Shown here piece by piece: positions 1 to 7,233 of a stretch of 18,360 nt of DNA (the first letter of the stretch is position 1; each line of letters starts with the position of its first letter). The stretch is from Spirochaeta sp. (GTDB lineage: Bacteria > Spirochaetota > Spirochaetia > DSM-27196 > Alkalispirochaetaceae). The stretch is from contig SKHA01000012.1 in assembly GCA_007117185.1 (NCBI GenBank), positions 1 through 18,360 of the forward strand, written 5' to 3'. The notes below the pieces were generated by a model. The model saw only the letters and a list, made by a program, of their open reading frames with translations. It did no database searches and was not told the DNA's origin. A program made the position numbers and the translations under genes.

Positions 1-464
1 TCCAGGATCTCTACCTTCCATCCCAGGGTCTCGGCGTAACGACTGTACATCCGGAACAGATCTGCGGCAAACAGAGACGCCTCGTCGCCACCGGTTCCGG
101 CGCGAATCTCCATGATGATATTCTTGCTGTCCAGGGGATCCGGAGGCACAAGCAGGAGCTGCAGCTCCTGCTGGAGCAACGGCAGCTGCTCTTCAAGGCG
201 TTGCAGTTCTTCCGCAGCGAGGGCCCGAAGCTCCTGATCCTGTTCCTCTGTGACCATCTCGCGGTTCTCCCGGATCTCCTGGCGCAGGCTCTCCAGGCTG
301 TCGTAACTCTCAAGAATGGCCGTCAACCGAGAGTGCTCCCGCATCGTTTCAACGGCTCGTTTTTGATCCCGGTGCAGATCGGGGTCGGCAACCAGTATTT
401 CCAGTTCGTTCTTTCGCGCCCGTATTTGCGGAATTCGCGCGACCAGTGCCTCTTCAGCGGCCAC
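1..464 (-). CDS. prfA: Peptide chain release factor 1 (RF1), N-terminal part, cut by the window edge
   Basis: RF1 recognises UAA and UAG stop codons on the ribosome and triggers release of the finished protein. Only the first 154 codons are in the window. The helical N-terminal domain is followed by the family-typical stretch at residues 117-154 (NIIMEIRAGTGGDEASLFA, then DLFRMYSRYAE). The codon-recognition loop and the catalytic GGQ loop lie beyond the left edge. The start is a GTG at 464-462, preceded by a G-rich Shine-Dalgarno-like run, and the reading from there aligns with the RF1 N-terminus (ARIPQIRARKNELE). The start lies inside the end of the upstream rhomboid gene (11-bp overlap), so the two genes are probably co-transcribed and translationally coupled. 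Family assignment is very secure; the exact start is slightly less so. Confidence 0.95.
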   Translation of the reverse strand, partial: MAAEEALVARIPQIRARKNELEILVADPDLHRDQKRAVETMREHSRLTAILESYDSLESLRQEIRENREMVTEEQDQELRALAAEELQRLEEQLPLLQQELQLLLVPPDPLDSKNIIMEIRAGTGGDEASLFAADLFRMYSRYAETLGWKVEIL

Positions 465-1017
465 GGCGACCCCCGGTGTGGAGAAAACCGAAGAGGCTGC
501 CGGTGACTCCACCGGTAATGTGAGCGAACTGGGACACCGTGTCGTCATTGAAAAAGTTGACCACTTCCTGGGTGAGGTACAAGACGACGATGAGGATGAA
601 CGTCAACGGTACCTCTCCCTGTCGTATGTTGGTGAACGAAACCAGAAGGATCATCATAAAGACGATACCGCTGGCACCAAGCAATCCAGTGGAGAGAAAC
701 AGAACGTTCAGCAACCCCGTCACAAGTGCGGTGATGAGCATCATGATCAGCAGTCCGCCAGAGGAGTACTTTTCTTCAAGAATCGGTCCCAGAAGAAGGA
801 TGAAGGAAAAGTTTCCCATCAGGTGGGTCCACCCGGAGTGACCAGCTGCGTGGGTGAAGAGGCGCAGGTAATCCATGGGCGACGCAGGGTTCATCCTGGG
901 GCCTACCGAAAAGACGTACGAAATAAGGCCGGGGAAGAACCACTGCTGCAACGCCAGTGCAGACGCCGAAAGAATAGCGAAGCTGAGAGTGACCGGTGCG
1001 TTGTAGCGAATCCTCAT
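454..1017 (-). CDS. Rhomboid family intramembrane serine protease
   Basis: This is a polytopic membrane protein of 187 residues from the chosen start. Rhomboids cut transmembrane substrates inside the bilayer with a Ser-His dyad. Visible landmarks are the HxxxN element HLMGN (His65, Asn69), the nucleophile motif GASG (Ser116) and the catalytic His in HITGG (His166), in the usual order and spacing for a six-helix bacterial rhomboid. An in-frame TTG further upstream (1053) would add 12 residues, but that TTG is the start of a consensus -35 box (TTGACA, 1053-1048). The -10 box lies only 8 bases before the ATG at 1017, so ATG 1017 is preferred and the mRNA is probably leaderless. No Shine-Dalgarno is seen. 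It runs into prfA with an 11-bp overlap. The substrate is unknown. Confidence 0.9.
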   Translation of the reverse strand: MRIRYNAPVTLSFAILSASALALQQWFFPGLISYVFSVGPRMNPASPMDYLRLFTHAAGHSGWTHLMGNFSFILLLGPILEEKYSSGGLLIMMLITALVTGLLNVLFLSTGLLGASGIVFMMILLVSFTNIRQGEVPLTFILIVVLYLTQEVVNFFNDDTVSQFAHITGGVTGSLFGFLHTGGRRGR

Positions 1018-1025
1018 TTGTCCAC

Positions 1026-1053
1026 AGTATGTAGCTGTCCCGGGGACTGTCAA
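1026..1053 (-). promoter_or_regulatory. Predicted sigma70 promoter for rhomboid-prfA, giving a leaderless transcript
   Basis: On the minus strand TTGACA (1053-1048), a 16-base spacer and CATACT (1031-1026, 4 of 6 matches to TATAAT) are followed by 8 bases and then the ATG at 1017. Transcription would begin at or next to the start codon. Inferred by eye only. Confidence 0.6.
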
Positions 1054-1063
1054 GCGCGCTTGA
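1050..1063. promoter_or_regulatory. 14-bp perfect palindrome joining two back-to-back -35 boxes
   Basis: TCAAGCGCGCTTGA is its own reverse complement. It contains the inner parts of the minus-strand -35 (TTGACA) and the plus-strand -35 (TTGAGA), whose boxes are 6 bases apart. It could be an operator for a dimeric regulator, or simply a by-product of two facing -35 elements. Confidence 0.5.
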
Positions 1064-1088
1064 GATTACCTCGGTGATGAAGTATTTT
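1060..1088 (+). promoter_or_regulatory. Predicted sigma70 promoter for lipA, giving a leaderless transcript
   Basis: TTGAGA (1060-1065), a 17-base spacer and TATTTT (1083-1088, 4 of 6 matches) are followed by 6 bases and then the ATG at 1095. The expected transcription start falls on or beside that ATG, which supports ATG 1095 over the upstream ATGs at 1074 and 1077. Confidence 0.6.
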
Positions 1089-1094
1089 GACGCC

Positions 1095-1994
1095 ATGGCA
1101 ACTACGGAAATCCAACGCAAGCCGGACTGGCTCAAAATACAGCTGAACACTACCGACAACTTCCGCTATCTCAAAAAACTGATGCGTGAGGAAGGGCTCA
1201 ACACTGTCTGCGAGGAGGCGCGTTGCCCCAATATCCACGAGTGCTGGGGGGAGCACCGGACGGCAACGTTCATGATACTTGGTGACACCTGTACCCGGCG
1301 CTGTCGCTTCTGCGCGGTCAAGACAGGGCTGCCCGGAGCGGTGGACCTGGGTGAACCCCGGCGGGTGGGGGAATCCGTCGCCAGGATGGCACTGCGGCAT
1401 GTGGTTATCACGATGGTGAATCGGGATGACCTCAAGGACGGTGGCGCTGAGATCATGGCAGAGACTGTTCGCCAAATTCACCTCAGCAGCCCCGACTGCA
1501 CCGTCGAGGTGCTCACCAGCGACTTTATGGGGCGCCGGGAGTCGCTGGAGACGGTGCTTGCGGCGGACCCGGCTATCATGAGCCACAACCTGGAAACAAT
1601 ACGAAGGCTCACACAGCAGGTGCGCTCACGCAGCAGCTACGATCGATCTCTGGTTCTTCTCTCCCTTGCCCGTCAGCTCCGGGAGGATATTGCCACCAAA
1701 TCAAGTCTGATGCTCGGGCTCGGTGAGACGTATGATGAGATTTGTCAGGGCATGGACGACCTCAGGGAACACGGGGTGAGTATTCTCAACCTCGGTCAGT
1801 ACCTGCAGCCCTCCCGCACCCATTTGCCGGTGCAACGGTACTGGTTGCCGGAAGAGTTCGCCCAACTCCGGGAAGAAGCGCTGGAACGGGGCTTTGTCCA
1901 TTGTGATGCCGGACCGCTGGTGCGGTCGTCCTATCACGCTGGGGCGGGCTACGAGGAGTATCGCCGGAAGTTCCATCCGTTGTACCGGGAGTAG
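1095..1994 (+). CDS. lipA: Lipoyl synthase
   Basis: LipA is a radical-SAM enzyme that inserts two sulfur atoms into the octanoyl chain carried on lipoyl domains of 2-oxoacid dehydrogenases or glycine cleavage H protein. From ATG 1095 the protein has 299 residues, near the family norm. The auxiliary iron-sulfur cluster ligands are Cys39, Cys44 and Cys50 (CEEARCPNIHEC), the SAM-cluster motif CxxxCxxC is at Cys66, Cys70 and Cys73, and the C-terminal RSSYHAG motif supplies the conserved serine ligand (about Ser279). In-frame ATGs at 1074 and 1077 would add 7 or 6 residues, but they lie inside the predicted promoter and have no Shine-Dalgarno. The sequence MATTEIQRKPDWLK looks like a normal LipA start. 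No lipB or lipoylated-enzyme gene is adjacent. It ends 15 bp from the convergent hydrolase gene with no obvious terminator. Confidence 0.97.
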   Translation: MATTEIQRKPDWLKIQLNTTDNFRYLKKLMREEGLNTVCEEARCPNIHECWGEHRTATFMILGDTCTRRCRFCAVKTGLPGAVDLGEPRRVGESVARMALRHVVITMVNRDDLKDGGAEIMAETVRQIHLSSPDCTVEVLTSDFMGRRESLETVLAADPAIMSHNLETIRRLTQQVRSRSSYDRSLVLLSLARQLREDIATKSSLMLGLGETYDEICQGMDDLREHGVSILNLGQYLQPSRTHLPVQRYWLPEEFAQLREEALERGFVHCDAGPLVRSSYHAGAGYEEYRRKFHPLYRE

Positions 1995-2009
1995 CCCCCG
2001 GCGGCGTGT

Positions 2010-3203
2010 TCAGGGCCGGGAATCTGCACTGAGCGCTTCGATCCAGTTCAGGACATCGTTAAATGCAATCTGTCGGGTGTCGTGGCGGGCGCCCGGGTAC
2101 AGGCGGTAATCCACCGGGTTACCCAGCTCTTTCAACCTGGAAACGAAGCGCAGCTGCGTATCCGGCAGGATCACAATGTCGTCGCTTCCCTGGGTGATCA
2201 GCGCGGGTACGCCGTGGGGGGTGAGGCCGGTGCGATTTTCCCGGAATACTTCCGCAATGGCCGGAAAATACTGATTGAGCGTCCCCTCCCGCAGGGCCCG
2301 CAGAAAATCGGGTTGCAGCAGTTCCTCCGGCCGAGACGGGTAATAGCTCTGCATTCCGCCGACACACTGCCTGGTTGTGTCCTGTTCCAGCAGGCGGGCC
2401 CACTCCGGCTGAAGGATCCGGTTCGGGTCGATCCGATTTGGACCGTAGATCTCCACCAGCGCCTGGGTCAGCATCGGTGTCAGACTGGGATAGGTGAGCA
2501 GCATCGGCTCAATCTCGGTGGTCGCGCCGTACCCGATTACCCCGTGAAGGGGAAGCCCCCGAGCGAGCAGGTGGTTGCGATCGGCGGCAGCGAAGATCGC
2601 GTGGCCGCCCTGGGAGAACCCGGCAGCCACTCGAGTGTAACCCTGGATCCCCTCCGGGAAAGCGGGCCGAATCCATCGGTCCACAGCGTGCAGCGCGTCA
2701 AAGATGATTCTCGCCTCGCTCTCGGCGTGAAAGTAGGGCTGTACGTAGGTCCAGTCCTCGAATCCCAGGTAGTCCGGCAGGATTCCGATAAACCCCTCTC
2801 CAGCCATCGCGAGGGTATGGGCACGGTACAGACCCCAGCGGATCCCCGCAATGTGTTCCCGGGAAGGACGGCACGGCTCGATGAGTCCCGTTGTTCCCGG
2901 CATGAACAGATAGACCCCGCGTATTTGAGATTCGTTCAGCTGCGGCACAAACACCTGTACCCGGACATCCGTGGGGGTGCCGTCGTGGTAACTGGACCTG
3001 ATGCGCAGCTCCTGAACATCCACAGCATTTCCGGCCGGTCCGCGGGAGTAGCCGGAAAAAAGCGGCGCCACGAACCGGTCGATGTCGTTCGGAGAAAGAG
3101 AGGGCTCCGGTGTCACCCGAACAATCTCGATCGACAAGACAGGAGCCAGCGTCACAACCAGCAAAGCGAGAACGGCAGTAAAGCGTGGTGTTGTTTTCTT
3201 CAC
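2010..3203 (-). CDS. Secreted alpha/beta hydrolase, secretory-lipase type
   Basis: This is a predicted exported esterase or lipase of 397 residues. Residues 1-24 (MKKTTPRF, then a hydrophobic run ending in APVLS) form a typical signal peptide. The nucleophile elbow GFSQG places the catalytic Ser near 197; GSDD (341-342) and GARHD (His374) supply the likely Asp and His, and the final helix resembles the end of an alpha/beta-hydrolase fold. The pattern PGTTG near 103 fits an oxyanion loop. The open frame continues upstream to 3863, but that part is antisense to algF; GTG 3203 is chosen because it begins the signal peptide. A good -10 (TATCAT) lies 6 bases before this GTG, so the mRNA may be leaderless. 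The gene faces away from the algFIJ acetylation operon; removal of acyl or acetyl groups from the same polymer is possible but unproven. Confidence 0.82.
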   Translation of the reverse strand: MKKTTPRFTAVLALLVVTLAPVLSIEIVRVTPEPSLSPNDIDRFVAPLFSGYSRGPAGNAVDVQELRIRSSYHDGTPTDVRVQVFVPQLNESQIRGVYLFMPGTTGLIEPCRPSREHIAGIRWGLYRAHTLAMAGEGFIGILPDYLGFEDWTYVQPYFHAESEARIIFDALHAVDRWIRPAFPEGIQGYTRVAAGFSQGGHAIFAAADRNHLLARGLPLHGVIGYGATTEIEPMLLTYPSLTPMLTQALVEIYGPNRIDPNRILQPEWARLLEQDTTRQCVGGMQSYYPSRPEELLQPDFLRALREGTLNQYFPAIAEVFRENRTGLTPHGVPALITQGSDDIVILPDTQLRFVSRLKELGNPVDYRLYPGARHDTRQIAFNDVLNWIEALSADSRP

Positions 3204-3209
3204 GAAGCA

Positions 3210-3239
3210 ATGATACCGCGCTCCTTCCAGAGTCCACAA
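3210..3239 (-). promoter_or_regulatory. Possible sigma70 promoter for the secreted hydrolase
   Basis: On the minus strand TTGTGG (3239-3234), an 18-base spacer and TATCAT (3215-3210, 5 of 6 matches to TATAAT) are followed by 6 bases and the GTG start at 3203. The -35 is poor. A GGAAGGAG run between the boxes is 17 bases from the GTG, too far for a normal ribosome binding site. Confidence 0.4.
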
Positions 3240-3274
3240 TACTGTGCCCGTTCCACTGTTACCGGCCCCTGTTC

Positions 3275-3303
3275 TTGAAAAAATGTGGTTGCCGCCATAT
3301 GCT
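3275..3303 (+). promoter_or_regulatory. Predicted sigma70 promoter for algFIJ
   Basis: TTGAAA (3275-3280), a 17-base spacer and TATGCT (3298-3303) precede a GGAAAGGGG ribosome binding site (3317-3325) and the GTG start at 3330. The expected transcription start is near 3310, giving a short ordinary leader. Confidence 0.5.
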
Positions 3304-3329
3304 GGGGCGCTGTCGGGAAAGGGGTCGTC

Positions 3330-3959
3330 GTGGGTCGAGTTGGAACCATTGCTGGTGTCGTAGTATTTTTTCTTTTTTCGGTTGCCGGAGTCAGCGGTCA
3401 GGACGGACTGTACGCGCCGGTGCGTCCCGAGAATACCGCTTTCGTCCGCGTTGCGTCTCTGGTTGTTGCGGAGCCACTCCTGATCGGCTCGGTACGGTTC
3501 CCTGAACTCTCTGTGGGTGATGTGACTCCGTATCGCCTCATTCCGGTGGATGGTTACGTCCTCGGGGGACGTGGTGGGACGTTTTTTACCCCGGAAGCGG
3601 GACGTTTCTATACCGTTATTCGCTACAGAGATCCGCGTTTCCTGGTAATTGACGACGAGGCACACAACGATCGTGCCCGTTCGCAGATAAATCTCTATAA
3701 TTTTACCGACCAGCCCCTCTCGCTTCGGGCCCTCCGGCCTGCCGGGACGATTTTTGAGGCGGTACCGCCTGGAACCCGAGACTCCCGGTCTCTGAACGCG
3801 ATCACCGCAGACTTTCAGGTGTTTAACGGTGAGGTCCCATACGGGGGTGTTCACACAGTCCACATGCTTCGTGGCGGGTCATATTCGCTGTTTGCCTTTG
3901 AGTCGACGGACGGAACCGGTGTCACTGTCGCCGTGGAGGCGTCGGTGTCGACGGAGTAG
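3330..3959 (+). CDS. algF: AlgF-like periplasmic polysaccharide O-acetylation protein
   Basis: AlgF is a periplasmic accessory protein that works with the membrane acyltransferase AlgI and the AlgJ/AlgX acetyltransferases to acetylate alginate in Pseudomonas. This 209-residue protein has a signal peptide (hydrophobic residues about 8-20, probable cleavage after VSG, mature end QDGLYAP). The mature N-terminus, LYAPVRPENTAFVRV, matches the opening strand of AlgF family proteins. The rest looks like small beta-rich domains. GTG 3330 is chosen because GGAAAGGGG lies just upstream; an in-frame GTG at 3285 would put 15 non-signal residues before it. Its stop is 5 bp before algI, so it is the first gene of an operon. 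The family call rests on the N-terminal motif and on context; the polymer acted on is not known. Confidence 0.82.
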   Translation: MGRVGTIAGVVVFFLFSVAGVSGQDGLYAPVRPENTAFVRVASLVVAEPLLIGSVRFPELSVGDVTPYRLIPVDGYVLGGRGGTFFTPEAGRFYTVIRYRDPRFLVIDDEAHNDRARSQINLYNFTDQPLSLRALRPAGTIFEAVPPGTRDSRSLNAITADFQVFNGEVPYGGVHTVHMLRGGSYSLFAFESTDGTGVTVAVEASVSTE

Positions 3960-3964
3960 CACAG

Positions 3965-5326
3965 GTGGTTTTCTCCAGCCCGACCTTCCTTTTCCTTTTT
4001 TTACCGATTTTTCTTGCCGTCTACTACCTGCTCCCGTTTACGAAACGTTCACCATGGATACTCCTGGCAAGCTGGGTTTTTTACGGGTGGTGGCGGCTGG
4101 ACTTTCTGCTCCTCCTCGTCGGCTCCTCGTTTGCTGCGGCGTTCGTCGGGCGTCGCATCCACGACGCTGCAAACACACGGGTTGCCGGATTCTGGATGGC
4201 AGGCGGCGTCACCTCGGCGCTGGGGCTGCTTGGATACTTCAAATACTACAATTTCGGGTTGGATACCCTCTCTGTAGTCCTGCAGAGCTTCGGTACAGCC
4301 CCTCTTGATCCCGGCACGGTGATTTTGCCAGTGGGAATCTCGTTCTATATCTTCCAGATCATCAGCTACATCGTCGACGTGTACCGCGGCAGTGCACCCG
4401 TGGGGCGGTCGGCAGTGGATATCGCCGCCTACGTCTCCCTCTTTCCCCAACTGGTTGCCGGTCCCATCGTGCGCTACAACGAAATCGCCGATCAGTTGGT
4501 CCAGCGGAGCCACACCTGGGGCCAGTTCAATACCGGGGCACGCCGTTTCATGGTCGGGCTGGCACGAAAAGTGTTGATCGCCGACGCGGTGGCTCCCCTG
4601 GTGATCTCGATATTCGCTCATCCCGCACCGGGGTTTATCGCCGGGTGGATTGGTCTGTTCGCCTATTCACTGCAAATCTATTTTGATTTCTCCGCCTATT
4701 CCGATATGGCCATCGGAATGGGAAGGATGATGGGGTTTTCCTTCCCGGAGAACTTCAACGCTCCCTACCACAGCCGATCCATCACCGAGTTCTGGCGACG
4801 CTGGCACATGACGCTCTCTGCGTGGTTGCGGGACTACCTCTATATTCCGCTGGGCGGCAGCAGAACCGGTTCCCGACGCACAGTGGTAAACCTCCTTACC
4901 GTCATGGTTCTCGGCGGCCTGTGGCACGGTGCCTCCTGGACGTTCGTCTTCTGGGGCCTCTGGCACGGTCTGTGGCTCGTTCTTGAGCGGACGTTCCTCC
5001 AGAAATCCAACCGCCTGCGCACACTGACGGTCGTACTTTTCGGATGGCTCCTGTTTCGGGCAGAGAGCGTGGCCCAGCTGAGAACCATGATCGCTGCAGT
5101 CGTGGGACTCCAGGGATTCGGTGTTCCCGGGGAACTGCTGTGGCAACTCCCAACAGGAGCCATGGTGACCGTCCTTGCGGGTATCGCCATCGCCTGGGTT
5201 GAGCCATGGACCTCGACAATACTCCCGGGACTGCGTCGAAGTGTTCTGCCGGTGTCCTTGTTTCTGGTCAGCCTCCTGAGGCTTCTGGCCACGTCATATT
5301 CGCCCTTTCTCTACTTTCAATTCTGA
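3965..5326 (+). CDS. algI: AlgI-type MBOAT membrane O-acyltransferase
   Basis: AlgI moves an acetyl group across the cytoplasmic membrane for transfer to a polysaccharide. The 453-residue protein is polytopic and opens with MVFSSPTFLFLFLPIF, nearly the standard AlgI/MBOAT start, which supports the GTG at 3965. The family core FWRRWHMTLS (His281) is followed by LRDYLYIPLGG and the invariant histidine motif GGLWHGASW (His321, equivalent to the essential His of Pseudomonas AlgI). It ends in SPFLYFQF, a usual C-terminus for the group, so the gene is complete though shorter than Pseudomonas AlgI (about 520). It follows algF by 5 bp, and its TGA overlaps the ATG of algJ by one base, which points to coupled translation. 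Confidence 0.95.
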   Translation: MVFSSPTFLFLFLPIFLAVYYLLPFTKRSPWILLASWVFYGWWRLDFLLLLVGSSFAAAFVGRRIHDAANTRVAGFWMAGGVTSALGLLGYFKYYNFGLDTLSVVLQSFGTAPLDPGTVILPVGISFYIFQIISYIVDVYRGSAPVGRSAVDIAAYVSLFPQLVAGPIVRYNEIADQLVQRSHTWGQFNTGARRFMVGLARKVLIADAVAPLVISIFAHPAPGFIAGWIGLFAYSLQIYFDFSAYSDMAIGMGRMMGFSFPENFNAPYHSRSITEFWRRWHMTLSAWLRDYLYIPLGGSRTGSRRTVVNLLTVMVLGGLWHGASWTFVFWGLWHGLWLVLERTFLQKSNRLRTLTVVLFGWLLFRAESVAQLRTMIAAVVGLQGFGVPGELLWQLPTGAMVTVLAGIAIAWVEPWTSTILPGLRRSVLPVSLFLVSLLRLLATSYSPFLYFQF

Positions 5327-6468
5327 TGAAGACAATCCCGAACCGCCCTGGCAACCGAAATGTCCGACAGCGACAACGTGAAAATAACGCATCTCCGAAC
5401 CGCAGGATTACAGGAGCAGCTCTCATCATTGTCCTTGCAGCAGGAACGGTGCTTTGGTCCATCCAAGCGAGCCGTACCCAGCCCCTGCGGACGGTACTGC
5501 GCAGTGCTGACAGGACCTCCGTGATTACCGGTGACCTCGCTATGGAAATTGACCAGACGATCGAACGTACTCATCCATTTCAGCGTCCTGCATTGGAGGT
5601 GATCGCAGCGTTTCGATACGCCCTCTTCAGGGAAGGAACAGGCGCGGTTGTAATCGGTGAGGAAAATCGTCTCTTCACCCGGGAAGAGTTTGAACACCAT
5701 CCTGCAGATTCGACGATCCTTGGCGAGCGTATCGCCACTATCCGTTACGTCGAAGCAGAGCTGACCCGATCCCGACAGAACCTGTTGATTCTGGTGCTGC
5801 CGTCAAAGGCGCGGGTGCTTCAGCGTTTCCTGCCCTCCCGATGGCGTTCCCTGGCTGACCACTGGCGTTGGGAGGCAGCGCTCCAGGAGATGCGCAGGAA
5901 CGGGTTGCATGTGATTGCACCCCTGGCAGTTCTGAAGCAGGAGACCTCCAATGAGCCGATGTTTCTGCGTCGTGACACCCACTGGACGCCCTCTGGTGCC
6001 GGTGCTGTCGCCCGGGACATAGCGCAGTTTGTGCAACAGAACCGGCTGCTGGACGATGCCCCGCGCCGACCGTTTTCGCTGCTGGCATCTGGGGAGGTTC
6101 TCCACACCGGGGATCTGGTGCAGTTTGTACCACTGCCGAAACGCCTCACCTCCCGGATCATGCCGCCGGAGCCACTTACCCCGGTTCGTTCCGTGGACAG
6201 GGGAGAGACCCCCGGGGGACTCTTTGACCTCCCGGAAATACCGGTGGTACTCATAGGAACCAGCTTCAGCGCCGGCACTCTATGGAGCTTCCCGGACCAT
6301 CTCAGAGCCGAGTTGAGCGCGGATGTCCTGGATCTCTCTGAAGAGGGGCGTGGTCCCTTCGCCCCCATGCTGCGCTATCTGGAAGAGGGCCCTCCGGAAG
6401 GTGTGGCCCCCACCCTGGTGATCTGGGAAATCCCGGAACGGTATCTTACGCTCCCGGCAGAACCTTGA
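5326..6468 (+). CDS. algJ: AlgJ/AlgX-like SGNH-type O-acetyltransferase
   Basis: This is the likely periplasmic enzyme that passes acetyl groups from AlgI to a polymer. The 380-residue protein has a basic, Arg/Asn-rich cytoplasmic start, one membrane anchor (about residues 27-47) and a long periplasmic domain. Catalytic-triad motifs of the AlgJ/AlgX family are visible: DTHWTP (Asp217, His219) and GTSFS (Ser313). No carbohydrate-binding extension like that of AlgX is obvious after the catalytic domain, so AlgJ is the better name. The start is the ATG at 5326, overlapping the algI stop by one base; the frame is open further upstream but that part is shadow within algI. The -35 box of the next promoter overlaps its stop codon, marking the end of the operon. 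Confidence 0.88.
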   Translation: MKTIPNRPGNRNVRQRQRENNASPNRRITGAALIIVLAAGTVLWSIQASRTQPLRTVLRSADRTSVITGDLAMEIDQTIERTHPFQRPALEVIAAFRYALFREGTGAVVIGEENRLFTREEFEHHPADSTILGERIATIRYVEAELTRSRQNLLILVLPSKARVLQRFLPSRWRSLADHWRWEAALQEMRRNGLHVIAPLAVLKQETSNEPMFLRRDTHWTPSGAGAVARDIAQFVQQNRLLDDAPRRPFSLLASGEVLHTGDLVQFVPLPKRLTSRIMPPEPLTPVRSVDRGETPGGLFDLPEIPVVLIGTSFSAGTLWSFPDHLRAELSADVLDLSEEGRGPFAPMLRYLEEGPPEGVAPTLVIWEIPERYLTLPAEP

Positions 6469-6494
6469 CGACCGGTACCGGGAATCGGTATCTT
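6465..6494 (+). promoter_or_regulatory. Predicted sigma70 promoter of the grpE-dnaK-dnaJ cluster
   Basis: TTGACG (6465-6470), an 18-base spacer and TATCTT (6489-6494) lie 42 bases before the grpE ATG. The -35 overlaps the algJ stop. A 10-bp palindrome, CCGGTACCGG (6472-6481), sits within the spacer. No CIRCE element (the HrcA operator) is visible between 6469 and 6536. Confidence 0.5.
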
Positions 6495-6536
6495 CTCACG
6501 CAATCAGAGAATACAAGTTACCCACAGAGGAACGTT

Positions 6537-7187
6537 ATGGCTAAAGAGGACAAGTTGCGCCCGGAGCATGATGGTGAGCCGGGTGAAGTACAGGACGATG
6601 ATCAGGAAGAAACATCCGGAAACCCGGGGCCGTCGCCAGGAGACCAGCAGTCAATCCAGCATCCCGACGATACCACCGACGAGCCGGCGGACGAGCCAAC
6701 GGAAGAATCGGGTGATGCTACCACCGACCTGGTGGCAATGCTGCAGGAAGAAAACTCGGAGTTGAAGAATCAACTGCTCCGAAAGCAGGCCGAGTTCGAG
6801 AACTACCGAAAGCGTATGATTCGCGATCGAGAAGAAGCGGTACAGTACTCAAATCGACAGCTCCTGCTTGACTTGACCACGGTCATTGATGATTTTGAGA
6901 GAGCAATTGCATCGGCAGATGAATCGCACGATTACGACGCTTTTCATAACGGCGTTGTCCTTATCGAAAAGCAGTTGACCGGAATGCTGGAGCGCAAGTG
7001 GGGGCTGAAGCGCTTTGAGTCGGAAGGGCAGGAATTTGATCCTCAACGGCACGAAGCAGTCACCACCGAACCGCGGGAAGATCTGGAGACGTCGGTGGTC
7101 CTTGAGGACTACCAGAAGGGTTACACCCTGCACGAACGGGTCTTGCGCTCCGCCAAGGTCAAAGTTTCCATGCCCGCCGGGCAATAG
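6537..7187 (+). CDS. grpE: GrpE, nucleotide exchange factor of DnaK
   Basis: GrpE dimers release ADP from DnaK and so drive the chaperone cycle in the cytoplasm. The protein has 216 residues. Residues 1-64 are a very acidic, Pro-rich, disordered segment (many Asp, Glu, Pro), longer than in many GrpEs. A coiled coil follows (about 65-100) with the family signature AEFENYRKR (85-93). The four-helix dimer region and the C-terminal beta domain come next; the latter contains FDPQRHEAV and ends VLRSAKVKVSMPA, both typical. ATG 6537 has an AGAGG ribosome binding site 6 bases upstream; an in-frame TTG at 6465 is instead the -35 box. It is followed by dnaK after 46 bases. Confidence 0.97.
   Translation: MAKEDKLRPEHDGEPGEVQDDDQEETSGNPGPSPGDQQSIQHPDDTTDEPADEPTEESGDATTDLVAMLQEENSELKNQLLRKQAEFENYRKRMIRDREEAVQYSNRQLLLDLTTVIDDFERAIASADESHDYDAFHNGVVLIEKQLTGMLERKWGLKRFESEGQEFDPQRHEAVTTEPREDLETSVVLEDYQKGYTLHERVLRSAKVKVSMPAGQ
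7171..7183 (+). repeat. Small GC hairpin at the grpE stop
   Basis: TGCCC (7171-7175) and GGGCA (7179-7183) form a short inverted repeat, and a second copy of GCCGGGCA follows the stop codon (7187-7194). It lies in the grpE-dnaK junction. It could damp read-through or be a stability element, but it has no T-run and may be chance. Confidence 0.25.
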
Positions 7188-7233
7188 CCGGGCAGGGTAG
7201 CAGTAGGACTCACGAACACAAGGAGAGAGAACG

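Noticed and set aside
1985..2001. CCGGG/CCCGG hairpin between lipA and the hydrolase as a bidirectional terminator
   Set aside because: The stem is only 5 bp, overlaps the lipA stop and has no T-run on either strand.
2082..3278. 398-codon plus-strand open frame across the secreted hydrolase
   Set aside because: The hydrolase on the other strand has a signal peptide and catalytic motifs; this frame has neither.
3204..3863. Upstream extension of the hydrolase frame by about 220 codons
   Set aside because: The extension is antisense to algF, has no recognisable domain and would bury the signal peptide in the middle of the protein.
6469..6536. CIRCE/HrcA operator upstream of grpE
   Set aside because: The TTAGCACTC/GAGTGCTAA inverted repeat is absent.
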